Below are positions 42,801 to 54,100 of a DNA stretch of 64,000 nt, piece after piece. Position 1 is the first letter of the stretch. Each line of letters opens with the position of its first letter. The position numbers and the translations under genes are program-made. This DNA is from Trichodesmium sp050015995 (lineage in GTDB: Bacteria > Cyanobacteriota > Cyanobacteriia > Cyanobacteriales > Microcoleaceae): positions 1-64,000 of the forward strand of contig NZ_JBNHEP010000141.1 in NCBI RefSeq assembly GCF_050015995.1, given 5' to 3'. The notes below the pieces were generated by a model. That model saw only the letters and a list, made by a program, of their open reading frames with translations. It had not been told where the DNA came from and did no database searches.

Positions 42801-44324
42801 ATGAGTTATTGTGTTAATTCTCAATGCCCCAAACCAGAAAACCCAGATACAGTAAGTTATTGCCAGAGTTGCCAATCTCCCTTAATTCTCCAGGGACGCT
42901 ATCGTATTCTGAAAAAAGTTGGTCAGGGAGGCTTTGGCAAAACATTCTTGGCGGTAGATGAACAACATCCGCTGAAGCTTCCATGTATTCTTAAGCAAAT
43001 ATCATTTCCCACCCTCGACCCCGAAAGCCACCAAACAACAGCTAGACTATTTCGGCGGGAGGTAATGCGGTTAGGGCAGTTGGGGCAACATCCACAAATT
43101 CCTCTACTTTTGGCTCATTTCCAATACAATCAAAATTTATATTTAGTGCAGGAATATATTCAAGGTCTGACATTAAAGCAAGAATTAAAACAAGGTCTCT
43201 TCAGCGAAGAACAAATATGGCAACTTTTACGAGAGTTACTGCCAATATTGAAATTTATTCATCAGCATCAAATTATTCACCGAGATATCAAACCAGAAAA
43301 TATTATTCGTCGAACTTTCCCACCTATTAACTATCAAAAACCACCCCACCTACCAGGAGAAAATAAACTGGAAAAATTAGGAAAAGTAGGGGAAATTGTA
43401 TTAATTGATTTTGGCGTGGCGAAGTTGCTGACGGGTACAGCTTTAATTCGCACTGGTACAATTATTGGAAGTCCGGAATATATGGCACCGGAGCAAACCA
43501 GGGGGAAAGCACTGCCAGCAAGTGACTTATTTAGTTTGGGTGTAACTTGCATTCATTTACTGACGGATGTTGCACCGTGGGATATGTTCGATGTTATTAA
43601 TGACTCTTGGAGATGGCGAGATTTTTTGCCGAGTGGGAGTAGTGTAAGTCAACGTATCGGCAATATATTAGATAAGTTGTTGCAAAATTCTGTGAGTCAA
43701 CGCTATCAGACAGCGGAAGAAGTTTTGGAAGCGTTGGAGTCTCGCTCTAATATTGTCAGGCAACCTGTGAAAAATGCAGAGTCTTTGGCGCGGGTAAATC
43801 AAAAGTTACCTCTGTTGCCATCGGTACCGAGTTTGGTGGGGAGGTTTATTCCGCAAATTATGGCACTGGATGAAAATGAGTTAATTTCGGCAGTGGGGGT
43901 AAAGTATGGGAAATTGCAATATTTGTTGGCAGTGCAAAAGTGGCAGGAAGCGGATGTGGAAACTTGGGGAGTTTTGTGTGATGCTTTGGGGAAGAGGAGA
44001 AAAAGTTATTTGTTTCAGGATGATATTGATAATTTACCTTGTGAAGATTTGCTGACTATCGATCGCCTCTGGGTAAAATATAGTCAGGGAAAGTTTGGGT
44101 TGAGCGTGCAAAAACAGATTTATGAGAGTGTGGATGAAGATTATGGAAAATTCTGTAGTCAGGTTGGTTGGTTGACTTATAATCTGCATTTTCGCGATCG
44201 GGGATTTAAGTTTAGAAATTGGGCACCAGTTGGTCATTTACCTTCAAGAATTTGGTCAGGAGGTCAAAAATGGTGGATTCATGCTGAGGCAATGGCAAAA
44301 AAGTTAGATAAGTGTTTGTTGTAG
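42801..44324 (+). CDS. Ser/Thr protein kinase with zinc ribbon and C-terminal GUN4 domain
   Basis: 507 residues. N-terminal C-V-N-S-Q-C ... C-Q-S-C zinc ribbon. Kinase domain ~34-315: V-G-Q-G-G-F-G-K-T-F, H-R-D-I-K-P-E-N-I, I-D-F-G-V-A-K, S-P-E-Y-M-A-P-E-Q. The GUN4 domain is ~355-507: V-K-Y-G-K-L-Q-Y-L-L, W-Q-E-A-D-V-E-T-W, L-P-C-E-D-L-L-T-I-D-R-L-W-V-K and G-D-like K-F-G-L-S-V-Q. GUN4 binds porphyrins and stimulates Mg-chelatase in phototrophs. This fusion suggests a tetrapyrrole-sensing kinase. Its kinase and zinc ribbon are close relatives of those at 38766. Confidence 0.95.
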   Translation: MSYCVNSQCPKPENPDTVSYCQSCQSPLILQGRYRILKKVGQGGFGKTFLAVDEQHPLKLPCILKQISFPTLDPESHQTTARLFRREVMRLGQLGQHPQIPLLLAHFQYNQNLYLVQEYIQGLTLKQELKQGLFSEEQIWQLLRELLPILKFIHQHQIIHRDIKPENIIRRTFPPINYQKPPHLPGENKLEKLGKVGEIVLIDFGVAKLLTGTALIRTGTIIGSPEYMAPEQTRGKALPASDLFSLGVTCIHLLTDVAPWDMFDVINDSWRWRDFLPSGSSVSQRIGNILDKLLQNSVSQRYQTAEEVLEALESRSNIVRQPVKNAESLARVNQKLPLLPSVPSLVGRFIPQIMALDENELISAVGVKYGKLQYLLAVQKWQEADVETWGVLCDALGKRRKSYLFQDDIDNLPCEDLLTIDRLWVKYSQGKFGLSVQKQIYESVDEDYGKFCSQVGWLTYNLHFRDRGFKFRNWAPVGHLPSRIWSGGQKWWIHAEAMAKKLDKCLL

Positions 44325-44458
44325 GTAGTAGCTGAAATAATTTTCTGGAAAGGTTTAGCTATCAACCCATAAAAGTAAAAAAAACCGATATTTGAGGAAT
44401 TGATTTTTTCTGAGCGATCGCTTATACTACTACCAAAATTTTAAAGGGGATTTAAAAT

Positions 44459-45064
44459 ATGTATGAAAATCTGGAAGTAGACCATATTTTTAGAATAGTT
44501 GAAGATGATGCGGATGCGATAAATCAAATATCATCACTAGGTTTTTCTCCTTCTGAAATTAGGGAGCATACTCAACAAGGAACCAGTTCAAGGTTTATTT
44601 TTTTTGAGAAAAATTATTTAGAACTAATATATCTTAGAAGTAGAGAAGAATCCCAGAATAACTTTGTTAAATTTCATCAAAGGGTGGATAATTTCCGAAA
44701 TAAATCTGGTTCCCCCTATGGAATAGCTTTTAGAGGTAAACTTTCAGATATCGAGAAAAATGATTTTGAATTATATCAACCTAAATACAATTTATATGGT
44801 AAAAGTTTCATTATCTATATGCACGGTTCCTATTTCACAAATCCAGAAATGCCAGCGATATTTTTCCTGGAAGTAAGTAACAGTACAAAAGAGGAATTTT
44901 ATCCGATAAACAGGGGGTTGTCTTGTAAAAGAGATATCTCTTTAAATCAATTTACTGATGTAGTATTAATTTCTCCAATATTAAAAGAAGAGTCTTTTGG
45001 AAATTTTGAAATTCAGAGAGGGGATGAGGAAAAATTACTAATTAATGGTAAATTTTCATTTTGA
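44459..45064 (+). CDS. VOC / glyoxalase-like domain protein
   Basis: 201 residues. V-D-H-I-F-R-I-V near the start, S-S-R-F-I-F-F-E-K-N-Y-L-E-L-I-Y-L and Y-G-I-A-F-R-G match glyoxalase-like domains of the Glyoxalase_3 type. The metal-binding His and Glu of the first half are present (D-H-I-F; L-E-L). Enzyme activity is not assigned. Preceded by AGGGGATTT, a plausible weak ribosome-binding site. Confidence 0.65.
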   Translation: MYENLEVDHIFRIVEDDADAINQISSLGFSPSEIREHTQQGTSSRFIFFEKNYLELIYLRSREESQNNFVKFHQRVDNFRNKSGSPYGIAFRGKLSDIEKNDFELYQPKYNLYGKSFIIYMHGSYFTNPEMPAIFFLEVSNSTKEEFYPINRGLSCKRDISLNQFTDVVLISPILKEESFGNFEIQRGDEEKLLINGKFSF

Positions 45065-45119
45065 TAATTATCAGTTTTAGGGAATAGGGAATAGGGAATA
45101 GAGATTAGTATTAAACTGT

Positions 45120-45870
45120 ACCTCACTATCCTCTAAATTTTCAATTAATAAATTAATTTCTTGTTTACCTTGAAAGAGAAAAGCTTCAGATGTTTATCCA
45201 TATTAATCTCCATATTAATCCGTATATCCGTGGCAAAATCCTTGTGTACCATATCTCCTAAAAGTCATCCTTTAAAGTTTCAATTAATAAATTCATTAAA
45301 TATCTATCCATATTAATCCGTATATCCGTGGCAAAATCCTTGTGTGCCATCCCTCCTAAAAGTCATCCTTTAAAGTTTCAATTAATAAATTCATTAAAGA
45401 TTTATCCATATTAATCCGTATATCCGTGGCAAAATCCTTGTNNNNNNNNNNNNNNNNNNNNNNNNNNNNNNNNNNNNNNNNNNNNNNNNNNNNNNNNNNN
45501 NNNNNNNNNNNNNNNNNNNNNNNNNNNNNNNNNNNNNNNNNAAATTCATTAAAGATTTATCCATATTAATCCGTATATCCGTGGCAAAATCCTTGTATGC
45601 CATCCCTCCTAAAAATCATCCTCTAAAGTTTCAATTAATAAATTCATTAAAGATTTATCCATATTAATCCGTATATCCGTGGCAAAATCCTTGTATGCCA
45701 TCCCTCCTAAAAATCATCCTCTAAAGTTTCAATTAATAAATTCATTAAAGATTTATCCATATTAATCAGTATATCCGTGGCAAAATCCTTGTGTGCCATC
45801 CCGCCTAAAAATCATCCTCTAAATCATCCGTATATCCGTGGCAAAATCCTTGTTTGCTATCCTCTAAAGT
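45120..45870. repeat. ~98 bp tandem array carrying copies of the xseB 3' end
   Basis: At least six copies. Each unit combines a reverse copy of the xseB tail (minus strand M-N-L-L-I-E-T-L-E-D-D-F, stop) with ATTAATCCGTATATCCGTGG and AAAATCCTTG. Copies of the tail lie at 45131 (longer, diverged), 45274, 45371, [gap], 45625, 45723 and 45865. The array begins inside xseB itself. Confidence 0.9.
45442..45541. other. Scaffold gap (100 N)
   Basis: Exactly 100 N in the xseB-tail array. Confidence 0.99.
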
Positions 45871-46047
45871 TTCAATTAATAAATTCATTTTTTGCTCACC
45901 TTGAGTGAGAAAAGCTTCACATTTTTGCAAATCTGCTACAGCAAGAGAAAACTTTTCAAATACTTCCTCTAATGTTAATTCCCCTGATTCAATTTCATCA
46001 ATAATCTCCTCAATATTAATAACAGTTTCCTCATAATCAAATTCCAT
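45805..46047 (-). CDS. xseB: Exodeoxyribonuclease VII small subunit, C-terminus extended by a repeat
   Basis: 80 residues from M-E-F-D-Y-E-E-T at 46047. The upstream start at 46074 overlaps xseA and is less likely. I-E-S-G-E-L-T-L-E-E-V-F-E-K-F and L-Q-K-C-E-A-F-L form the usual helical hairpin of XseB. The natural end E-T-L-E-D is followed by S-K-Q-G-F-C-H-G-Y-T-D-D-L-E-D-D-F, encoded by the tandem unit; other array copies preserve the natural end E-T-L-E-D-D-F. The change is outside the conserved core and probably tolerated. Confidence 0.9.
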   Translation of the reverse strand: MEFDYEETVINIEEIIDEIESGELTLEEVFEKFSLAVADLQKCEAFLTQGEQKMNLLIETLEDSKQGFCHGYTDDLEDDF

Positions 46048-46051
46048 TTTT

Positions 46052-47236
46052 TTACTCCAGACTCTCAGATTCAAAAATATCCATAATTTTAACTTTTACC
46101 TTACCACTATTTAACTGAATTATCAATTCTTGGTCTGCCATTAAATCTGCTGTCGAATTTACTAACTTACCATCCTTTTTTTGCACGACTGCGTAACCTC
46201 TAGATAAAACTGCTTTAGGGTCAAGTGCTGCTAACCTTTGCCTTAACATCTGACATTTAACAGTTGCTTTGTCTAAAGTTCGGGAAGTTTGAGGAATATT
46301 TTTCAGTCGAATTTTGAGAGACTTTAAATTTGCCTTTTCTTCATTAAACCTAGTTCTCAAAGCATCAATAATTCTTTCAACTCTTTGACAATGTTCGGCA
46401 TAAAGTTGATTTTGGTCTGGCATAATTTTTTCTGCTGCTGCGGTGGGAGTATGAGCAGAATAATCTGCCACTAAATCTGCTAAAGTTTCATCTCTTTGAT
46501 GACCGATACCCGTAATAATTGGAATTTTACAATCAGCAATTACTCTAACAACTCTTTCATCATTAAAACAGGATAAATCTTCTACTGCTCCACCGCCTCT
46601 AGCTAAAATTATTACTTCGGCGCGTCCGTCTAATTCAACTTTTTTTATTGCTTTAACAATGGCTGGAGGAGCAAATTCTCCCTGTACTAATGTTGGGGAT
46701 AATAATATTTTTACGAGGGGAAAGCGTTGTTTAATTGTGCGTTGAATATCTCCCCAGGCAGCAGCAGTATCGGAAGTAACAACGGCAATTGTTTGAGGAA
46801 ACTTGGGGAGAGTTAGCTTATTTTCTGAGTCAAATAAACCTTCTGCTTCTAGACGCGAACGTAGTTGTAAATAGCGGAGATTTTTTATTCCTGCTCCCGC
46901 AAGAGAGACAGTATCAACTATTAATTTATAGTCGCCTCTAGGAGGATAGAGACTGATTCTACCTGTGACAATTATTTGTTCTCCTTTTTCTGGTTGATGA
47001 TGAATATTTTTGAGAGTATTTCTCCAAATAGCACAGGGAAGAGAGGCAGAATTATCTGGTTCAGAAAGCGTGAAATATAAATTTCCTGAATTTAGCTTGG
47101 CGCTAGAGACTTCTCCGATAACTGATATTTGTTGAAGTTGGTAGTCTTCTTCTAAAATGTCTTTGATATAAAAGGTAATTCCTGCAACTGAGAGAGGTGA
47201 TTCTTCTATGAATTGTTCGGGAATATTTGCCGTCAT
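46052..47236 (-). CDS. xseA: Exodeoxyribonuclease VII large subunit
   Basis: 394 residues. N-terminal OB fold (I-S-V-I-G-E-V-S, G-N-L-Y-F-T-L, A-I-W-R, G-R-I-S-L-Y-P-P-R-G-D-Y) and catalytic core (T-S-D-T-A-A-A-W-G-D, A-R-G-G-G-A-V-E-D-L, G-I-G-H-Q-R-D-E-T-L-A-D). It ends in the helical tail with S-R-G-Y-A. With XseB it degrades single-stranded DNA in both directions. xseB starts 4 bp after its stop. Confidence 0.97.
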   Translation of the reverse strand: MTANIPEQFIEESPLSVAGITFYIKDILEEDYQLQQISVIGEVSSAKLNSGNLYFTLSEPDNSASLPCAIWRNTLKNIHHQPEKGEQIIVTGRISLYPPRGDYKLIVDTVSLAGAGIKNLRYLQLRSRLEAEGLFDSENKLTLPKFPQTIAVVTSDTAAAWGDIQRTIKQRFPLVKILLSPTLVQGEFAPPAIVKAIKKVELDGRAEVIILARGGGAVEDLSCFNDERVVRVIADCKIPIITGIGHQRDETLADLVADYSAHTPTAAAEKIMPDQNQLYAEHCQRVERIIDALRTRFNEEKANLKSLKIRLKNIPQTSRTLDKATVKCQMLRQRLAALDPKAVLSRGYAVVQKKDGKLVNSTADLMADQELIIQLNSGKVKVKIMDIFESESLE

Positions 47237-48060
47237 TGATGATAGTTTGGTTTGGTTGGGTTATTGTGGGTAAAGTTTACAATAAAAGAAAGCTAAAAGT
47301 CAAAAAATTAAGTAGGGTGTGTGACGGAATTCTTAGTTATATCTTTGAGAATTTATATTCCTGTAGCCGTCACGCACCTTTAGGATAGAATGGTGTAATA
47401 AGTGTAGGTTGGGTTTAGGAACGAAACCCAACAATAAGGCACTGAATTTTCTTTTTTTATCCCCTTTAAAGAAAAAGCTTGAAACCTAATTTTCTAGTCT
47501 TATGCAAAATTTTATTTTGAGTTCCTATAATTTCTCCTTGAGTAATTTTGGGAGTGGGATAATAAAATTATTTTACTCAAATGTTATAGTTTTGTCTGAG
47601 CGATCGCTCAGAGAATAAAATTATTATTGGTTTGGCTTTTGGAATTATAATATAGTAGTTGTTAATAATATCATATTTGATATGGATGCTGAGGAACTTT
47701 TAAGGTGAAAAAATTATTGAAAAATCAAGTTTTCGATTCCTTGGATTTCTTACGCAGAATCCTGAGAAATATATTAACTGGATTTAGTCAAAAAGATATT
47801 GCTTCTTGTACAGGATATGATTTTATTCTTGAAGCATTATGTGTAGTCAGATTTTAAGAAATTGGTATAACCTTGTCTCATTTATCGTAAATATTTGTTA
47901 ACCAATGCTCTTTAGGGTAATGGCGTGATTTATAATTAGGGAAGACCAAGAAATAAATCATCCCACTAGATGGGATTAGCATCCTGCTCTTGCTTATGTT
48001 ATTAGAGGGCAAGATGTCCACAAGAGATTTTGGGATAATTTATAAATTGGAGGTCTCTTA
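47237..48060. other. Intergenic region before the fibre/lectin cassette
   Basis: It contains GTTGGGTTTAGG-type repeats and a HIP1 site (about 47601). A 50-codon frame at 47705-47857 is described separately. A good ribosome-binding site (GGAGG) lies at 48050-48054. Confidence 0.6.
47705..47857 (+). pseudogene. Short ORF, possible transposase remnant
   Basis: GTG-started 50 codons ending F-S-Q-K-D-I-A-S, G-Y-D-F-I-L-E-A-L. The pattern resembles the start of transposase-like cyanobacterial ORFs, but I cannot name a family. It marks the left side of the GC-rich cassette. Confidence 0.3.
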
Positions 48061-48170
48061 ATGGCAAAAAAAAACCAAACCCTCATAAGTTATGCCCCAA
48101 TCCTCGCCCTTAATCAACAAAAACATCACAAAGGAACAAACACACCAGTATTTGTTTACCAGCATGGTTT
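48061..48170 (+). other. Probable original 5' end of the LamG protein gene (frameshifted)
   Basis: ATG 48061 has a strong upstream GGAGG (6 bp spacing) and reads M-A-K-K-N-Q-T-L-I-S-Y-A-P-I-L-A. This frame runs to 48276 but becomes implausible after about 48165 (Q-H-G). The adjacent frame that continues for 2300 residues (G-T-P-V-S-F-A-M-R-Q-D-G-R) starts at ATG 48092 without a ribosome-binding site. I infer one gene with a frameshift near 48165-48180. Confidence 0.5.
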
Positions 48171-51100
48171 CCCATCGTGGAACGCCCGTAAGCTTTGCAA
48201 TGAGACAGGACGGACGCATCTTTTACAGCGTATTGGATATGTCGAATACGGAGCAAAATGCTACGGTATCCGATGAGCATGATAAAAATTATTGGTCGAA
48301 GGTTAATTTCGAGGGTGTAGATGCAAGTCAGTTACATTTCCCATCGGAAATCATGCAGGTTGGGTATGGCGTGGTGCCCAACTTTCCGATTGGCAAATAC
48401 GACAGCAATAATAACAAGATTATTAATAGAGAGGAAGCTGGAAAGCCCCTAGATGCAAACGGCAATGAATTGTCTGCAGAAGCCATTAAGGATAAAACCG
48501 ATCCCTTCTATTCCAGTACAGCAAGGTTAGGTGCCAAAGCTCAGTTTCAGGTACTCTCGGATGGCAAGTACATTTATTTGTTTCGTCAGTCTATTGCAGG
48601 GAACGATTATAATAATGAAAACCCGGCTATTGTAAACAACACCCTTTTAGTAGATCGTTTCATCCTCAGCGGAACAACTTTAAAGCTCAGTAGAGAAATA
48701 CGCTATCAGCGCAGCCGCCACAAAACAGAACCTGAATCTCGAAAAGACACTCTCTCCGCTGTAGATGTGGAAGGCAATCCATTTTATGAGCCTACCCGTG
48801 AATTGGTTTTTGCCAACAATCTAGCTAATGGAAATTTTTCTGTGCTGTTGTTACCGGGAGCAGATTCAGAAGAACAGCGCTGGCAGATTTTTACGACTGA
48901 CGCTGTAACCGGCAAAGTAAATAGCTTCAATATTAGATTTGATTACAGCATTGTGTTCGATACCAGCGACTCCCAAACAGTCGTCAACGAATTTATCGAA
49001 AAATATGGGCTTAATGATGGTTTGGTTTCCGATGTAAAAACTAAAATTGATAGGTACACCGATTTTACAGTTAAAGTTAAATTTGGTGCATCGGATACGA
49101 AACTAATTATTTCGGCTTCTAACGATATAGCGGCAGGGGATCTGTTGCTGATTGCCGATGAACTTCTGGCTATCCAATCCATACATGCTAATTATGTGGT
49201 AGTTACTCGTGGACAACTCTCAACGACCGCTGCTTCTCACCTTGCTAATACAGACATCAAACTGATTAAACCTGGTACCACTACTACCACCATTAATGAA
49301 GGTACTGGGTTTTTGAATAATGACCCCACTCTGACCGTTACATCAGCTGATGGATTTTCCATCAACGATTACATTTGCATTGACAATGAAATTCTTCTCG
49401 TCAATGCATTATCTGGAAACGATTTGACCGTTACACGTGCCCAACTGGGTACCACAGTGGCACCTCACAACAATGGGGCGGGTGTAACCATTCTGAACGT
49501 TCAGTCAAAATTTTTATCAGTTACAGCAACGGGGGATAGTGTAATTACAGGTGATGGTGTCACAAATGGAAACTACTTTACAAGTGAAGGAAATCAAATA
49601 ACGATAACCAGTGGAAAAATAAGTGCGATTACATCGCCTGGGGAGGATGGCTATACCAGCCTTGACAATCAAATCACGAAGGATCTATTGCCTCAAAGTA
49701 AATACAGTGGAAAAGGTATACCCGAAGATGCTTTGACTGAGGTAGTTTACACCATCCGAACAGGGGTTGTTAAGGATGATTTTATTCCTGCATCTGACTC
49801 TGAATGGCCCTTAATTGAATATGAAAGTGATAATACTGCCATTCAAGCCAAATATACGGTGAATGGTGTACTTAAGGAAGAGTATTCCTTTCAAGCGCCG
49901 ACAGACAAGCTAAAGCCTAAGTCAGTTGAATACACCCCTGGTAATGGCTTGTCATCATGCTATTACTACCAACAAGAAATGGGTGCTGACAATAAACCTA
50001 TGAAAAACAAAGCCTGCGTGATGCTTGCTCTAGGGCTCGAAGACAAAAGACCAAGTGAACCAAATGAACCAAATAAAAATAGGCTCGAAGACAAAAGACC
50101 AAATGAACCAAATGAACCAAATGAACCAAATAAATACATAGGTATTCTAAACTTTTCTGCGGCTGCTTCTGGCCGGTTGAGCCGCTTAACCACCGATACT
50201 GTAAACATGCCGGACATAAACGTTCAGGCACTGGATGAGAATCCATACGATACATTGGAAGACATTCCAACCAATGACGAAAATGGCGTGGCATGGCAGC
50301 AACCTCAAAAAATGAGGCTCCTCGATATCGACCCCAACGGCTTAAGCACCAGTGGAGGGGTACTTAAGTTTGCCTACACAAGCGCTCCTATTGGCATAAG
50401 CGCAGGCTATTCGGATGCTGTTGTAGCAACGGAACCCTATTTGTTTGATGATTCCCTAGGAAGGGTAAACCTTTATTTTAAGGGAAAGAAAGAGAATTTC
50501 TTCGTGCTTTACTTTGATCCTACCGGAAGTAAAAGTTTAACGGTTAAAGATTCTAGTTCGCAGAAGGTAAACCCTCCACTGTCTTTGAAACCGCGCCTCG
50601 ATCGTGACATGATCCTCAATGTGGTTGCCAATGTGCCAAATAATAGCAATACATGCACCATAACCGTGAATTCACAACCAGGCAATGAGGAAGTAGAAAA
50701 ATGGAGTCACCTCCCCAAGCGCTTTTCTCAAATTACCGGCATTTTGAATGGTAGCAGCCAGTTGCCACTGGGAACACTGGAGCCGCTGGAAATCCACGGC
50801 GATCCCAGAGCAGCTTATATAAAACCCCAGACAGGCAACGGTACCTTCAAACTCCGTACCACTGTAGACAACAATCTCATGTTCCAGGTTACAAATGCAT
50901 ATGCCGCTCAATTAGCTGATGGTGTCGAACATTCCGTGTCATTGAGCAGTTTGTCTGATTACCTGGACAGTAATCCCATGCTGAATATTGCCAAAAAGCA
51001 GTTCTCTTTAGTTAAAACTGCCAATGTAACAGTTAAGGCTGACGTATTTTACAAGTCATATCTGTCTGGAATGGTTACTAATATTGGCGACATAGATAAA

Positions 51101-54100
51101 CTTTGGAAGTATTTGAAACGCCAAAACTTCCTACAAGAGGTTGCTAGGCCACCAGAAAAAGGAGAAGACAAAGGAGAAGACAAAGGAAATTTAAGGTCTG
51201 GAACGATGACAGGCGATCGTGCATCTTTGAGCGATGATATGGCTGATGCGGACATCGATAATTTATCTCTGCAATTGCTGCAAGAGGGTAATGAAGCTGA
51301 CAAAAAAGCTAGACGAGCAAGATTGAAACAATCCCTGATTGCATTGATCCTGGATGTGGCAAAAGTCCGTATTATCACCTTTACAGTACAGGATACCAAT
51401 GCCCAAAGTGTTGACCGCTTGGAAGCCGGTTTAGCGGTTAGTGTTGGGTATGATTATGCAACCCATTTTACCTGTACCCCAGCCAACCTTGACGGAATCA
51501 GCGCACCAAAATGGGAACATTCCAGAAGCTATCTATTTAATGCTGAGGTCAAATACGATGCAACGATAAATACAACAACTGAAATTACTCCTAGCTTTGA
51601 CTATGAATATGACATCAATAACACCATCGGCGAATGGGAAGACTGGGAGGCTAGCCTAGCTCTCGAGTTTAACCCTGCATCGTCCACCAATGGTGCCCTA
51701 TTAAACACTGCCGATAGCGGCAAACTTGAAGGATTGCGGCCCACGGAAAAAGGCTTGAGCGTGGAAGCCTGGGTTAAGCCATCCAAAGATTCTAACTTTA
51801 ACAATCCGGGAAGTATTGTTTACTATAAAAAAGGTAGCCAGAATTACTCGTTGGGCATTGAAAAGGATATTGATGACAGCTATAAATGCGTGGCTACCCT
51901 TGGCGATAAGAAATATACCAGTAAAAATTCGTTTCCCTTTCAATCCGAAGGGAAGGAGCAATGGATGCACCTGGCTTTTACCCATAAAAAATATTGGGGC
52001 TATCAACTCAATAACAAGAACTTCATCAATTGTGGCAATGACAGTTCCTTACAGCTCATAGATGAATTCACCTTGGAGGTACTGGTGAAGATCGATGCAG
52101 CAGGTACTCTTCTGGAAAAAGAAGGTGAGTATAGCCTATCGGTTAATGGTAGCAGTGAAGTTGTTTTTGACTGGGCAGGTACAAATTACTTAGAGGAGTT
52201 GATTGAAGATGTCGTAAATAAGCCTGACAAGCTGGATTCATTAAATCAATTTTATAAAATCACTTTAATCCGATCCAAGAACAAACCACAGACAGAACCT
52301 ACGAAAGTGGAGTATCCCATTACCGGTGGCAATCAGGAAGTAGGAACTGATTCTGGTGGAAAAAAGTGGTACGAGGACAAAAGCCAGGAAGAGATTATAA
52401 AGGGTATGGCTGAAAAGCAAGACCAGATAGATAGCAACATGAGTCTTAACCAATCAAATATGCTTGGTGCCAACCCAGACCCGTCATCTGACTCCAGTCC
52501 AAAATATTACCATACCCTCATTGTTACAAAGAGTGACGAAAGCGCGACAGAATGGACCAGTATCACTCCCAAGGAAATAGAAAGTGTGGAAGCTTTTAAG
52601 GATTTCAGAATGGGAGGCAACGGCTTCACAGGTACTTTCGCCAGTGTACGCATCTGGAATCGCGCACTTTCCACAAGCGAAGCAAAAGCGCTAACTGTGC
52701 CGGAAAACAAGGCAGGGCTGCTATCGCACTGGCGTATGGCGGAAGGAAAAGGCAAATACCTCTACGATGATGTGAGTGAAAACCATGGGATTGCATCCGA
52801 GGGGACATGGGTAGATAGCCCGCAAACCAATCACCCTGGACAGTTTCAATTTTATGTGGATGGGTCCCGTCAACCCCACGATACTCCCATAGACTATACT
52901 GCACAAGGAGTCGATCAGTTAAGCATAGGGGGCATAAAAACAACTTCCAGTTCTCAAGGCCACTTCAAAGGGACTTTGGAAGAGATCCGGATTTGGAATG
53001 GTCCGCGTACCAACGAACAAATTACTGACAATGCCTTTGGACGATTGAAAGGGGAATGGGAGCAGTTGCTGGCTAATTACACGTTTGATAAGCTGATCGA
53101 CCAGACGGGTAATAAAGTACAGGATGCCAGTGTTAACAGTACCCATTTGACGATTCAAAATCGTAACATGCTTAAAGAGGTGCTTTCAACCGCACCGATC
53201 GCTACCGAAATCCCTCAAGTCCGGTCGGCGCTTACAGGAGTATTGACTGAATACAATAGCACTCTAGACTCCCGGCCCGGAGTGGTGGAATACGGTGATG
53301 TGCAGAAAAATGACGACGGTACTCTCAATGGCATCTTGAAGCGCTGTTATTCCTTTATTGATGCAGACCGTGTCTGGAACCGGATGACTGGTTACAAAGT
53401 AGGTAACCTGGTCAGCCAGTGGTACGGTCAGGCGCAGTTTGCACCCCAAGTAATAGGCTATTTGGAAGGGCCACCGCCGGTGCCTGCAGAGAACTTCCCG
53501 GTTGGTAAAGATGGGGATGTGGATACCTATGCGTATAAATTGAACAACTCCATCAGTTTCAATCAGGCTGAAGAAGTTTCCTATAATTACAGCACTGCCA
53601 AGGAGGCGGGCTGGAATGCTACTGCTGAAAGTGAGGCAAAGGCTGGTTTTGGATTAAGCTTTGTGATAGCTCCATTTGGTTTTGGTATAGAACAAGCGGC
53701 TGAGATAGGGGGCAAGGCTACATCTAATTGGGAGTCTTCCGGCAATCGTTCCCAAAGTTATGAGGGTGGAGTAAGTGTGAATACCGATCGCGCCTTAAGC
53801 GCTGCACTTGCGGGCTATGACAATGGCAAGTCAGGTGCCGAACGTTACTACAAACTCGGAAATACCGGCTATGCCCTGGTCAAGTCAAAAACCGCAGATC
53901 TGTACCTGCTGCGTCTGGCACATAACAATGCCCTGGTCAGCATCTACTGGCAGCCCAATCCCGATATTCCGGAAGATGTCAACATCATTCCTTTCCCCAT
54001 CAATCCGCTTTATACCAAGCAAGGTACGTTGGACGGCAAATTTGGTAAAACTACGGATGAGCATTATCCGCAGGCACAGGGTGTCTATGGTGAATATAGT

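Noticed and set aside
49966..50294. Antisense frames with S-F-G-S-F-G or H-L-V-H-L-V repeats
   Set aside because: They are shadows of the AAATGAACC coding repeat in the giant protein gene.
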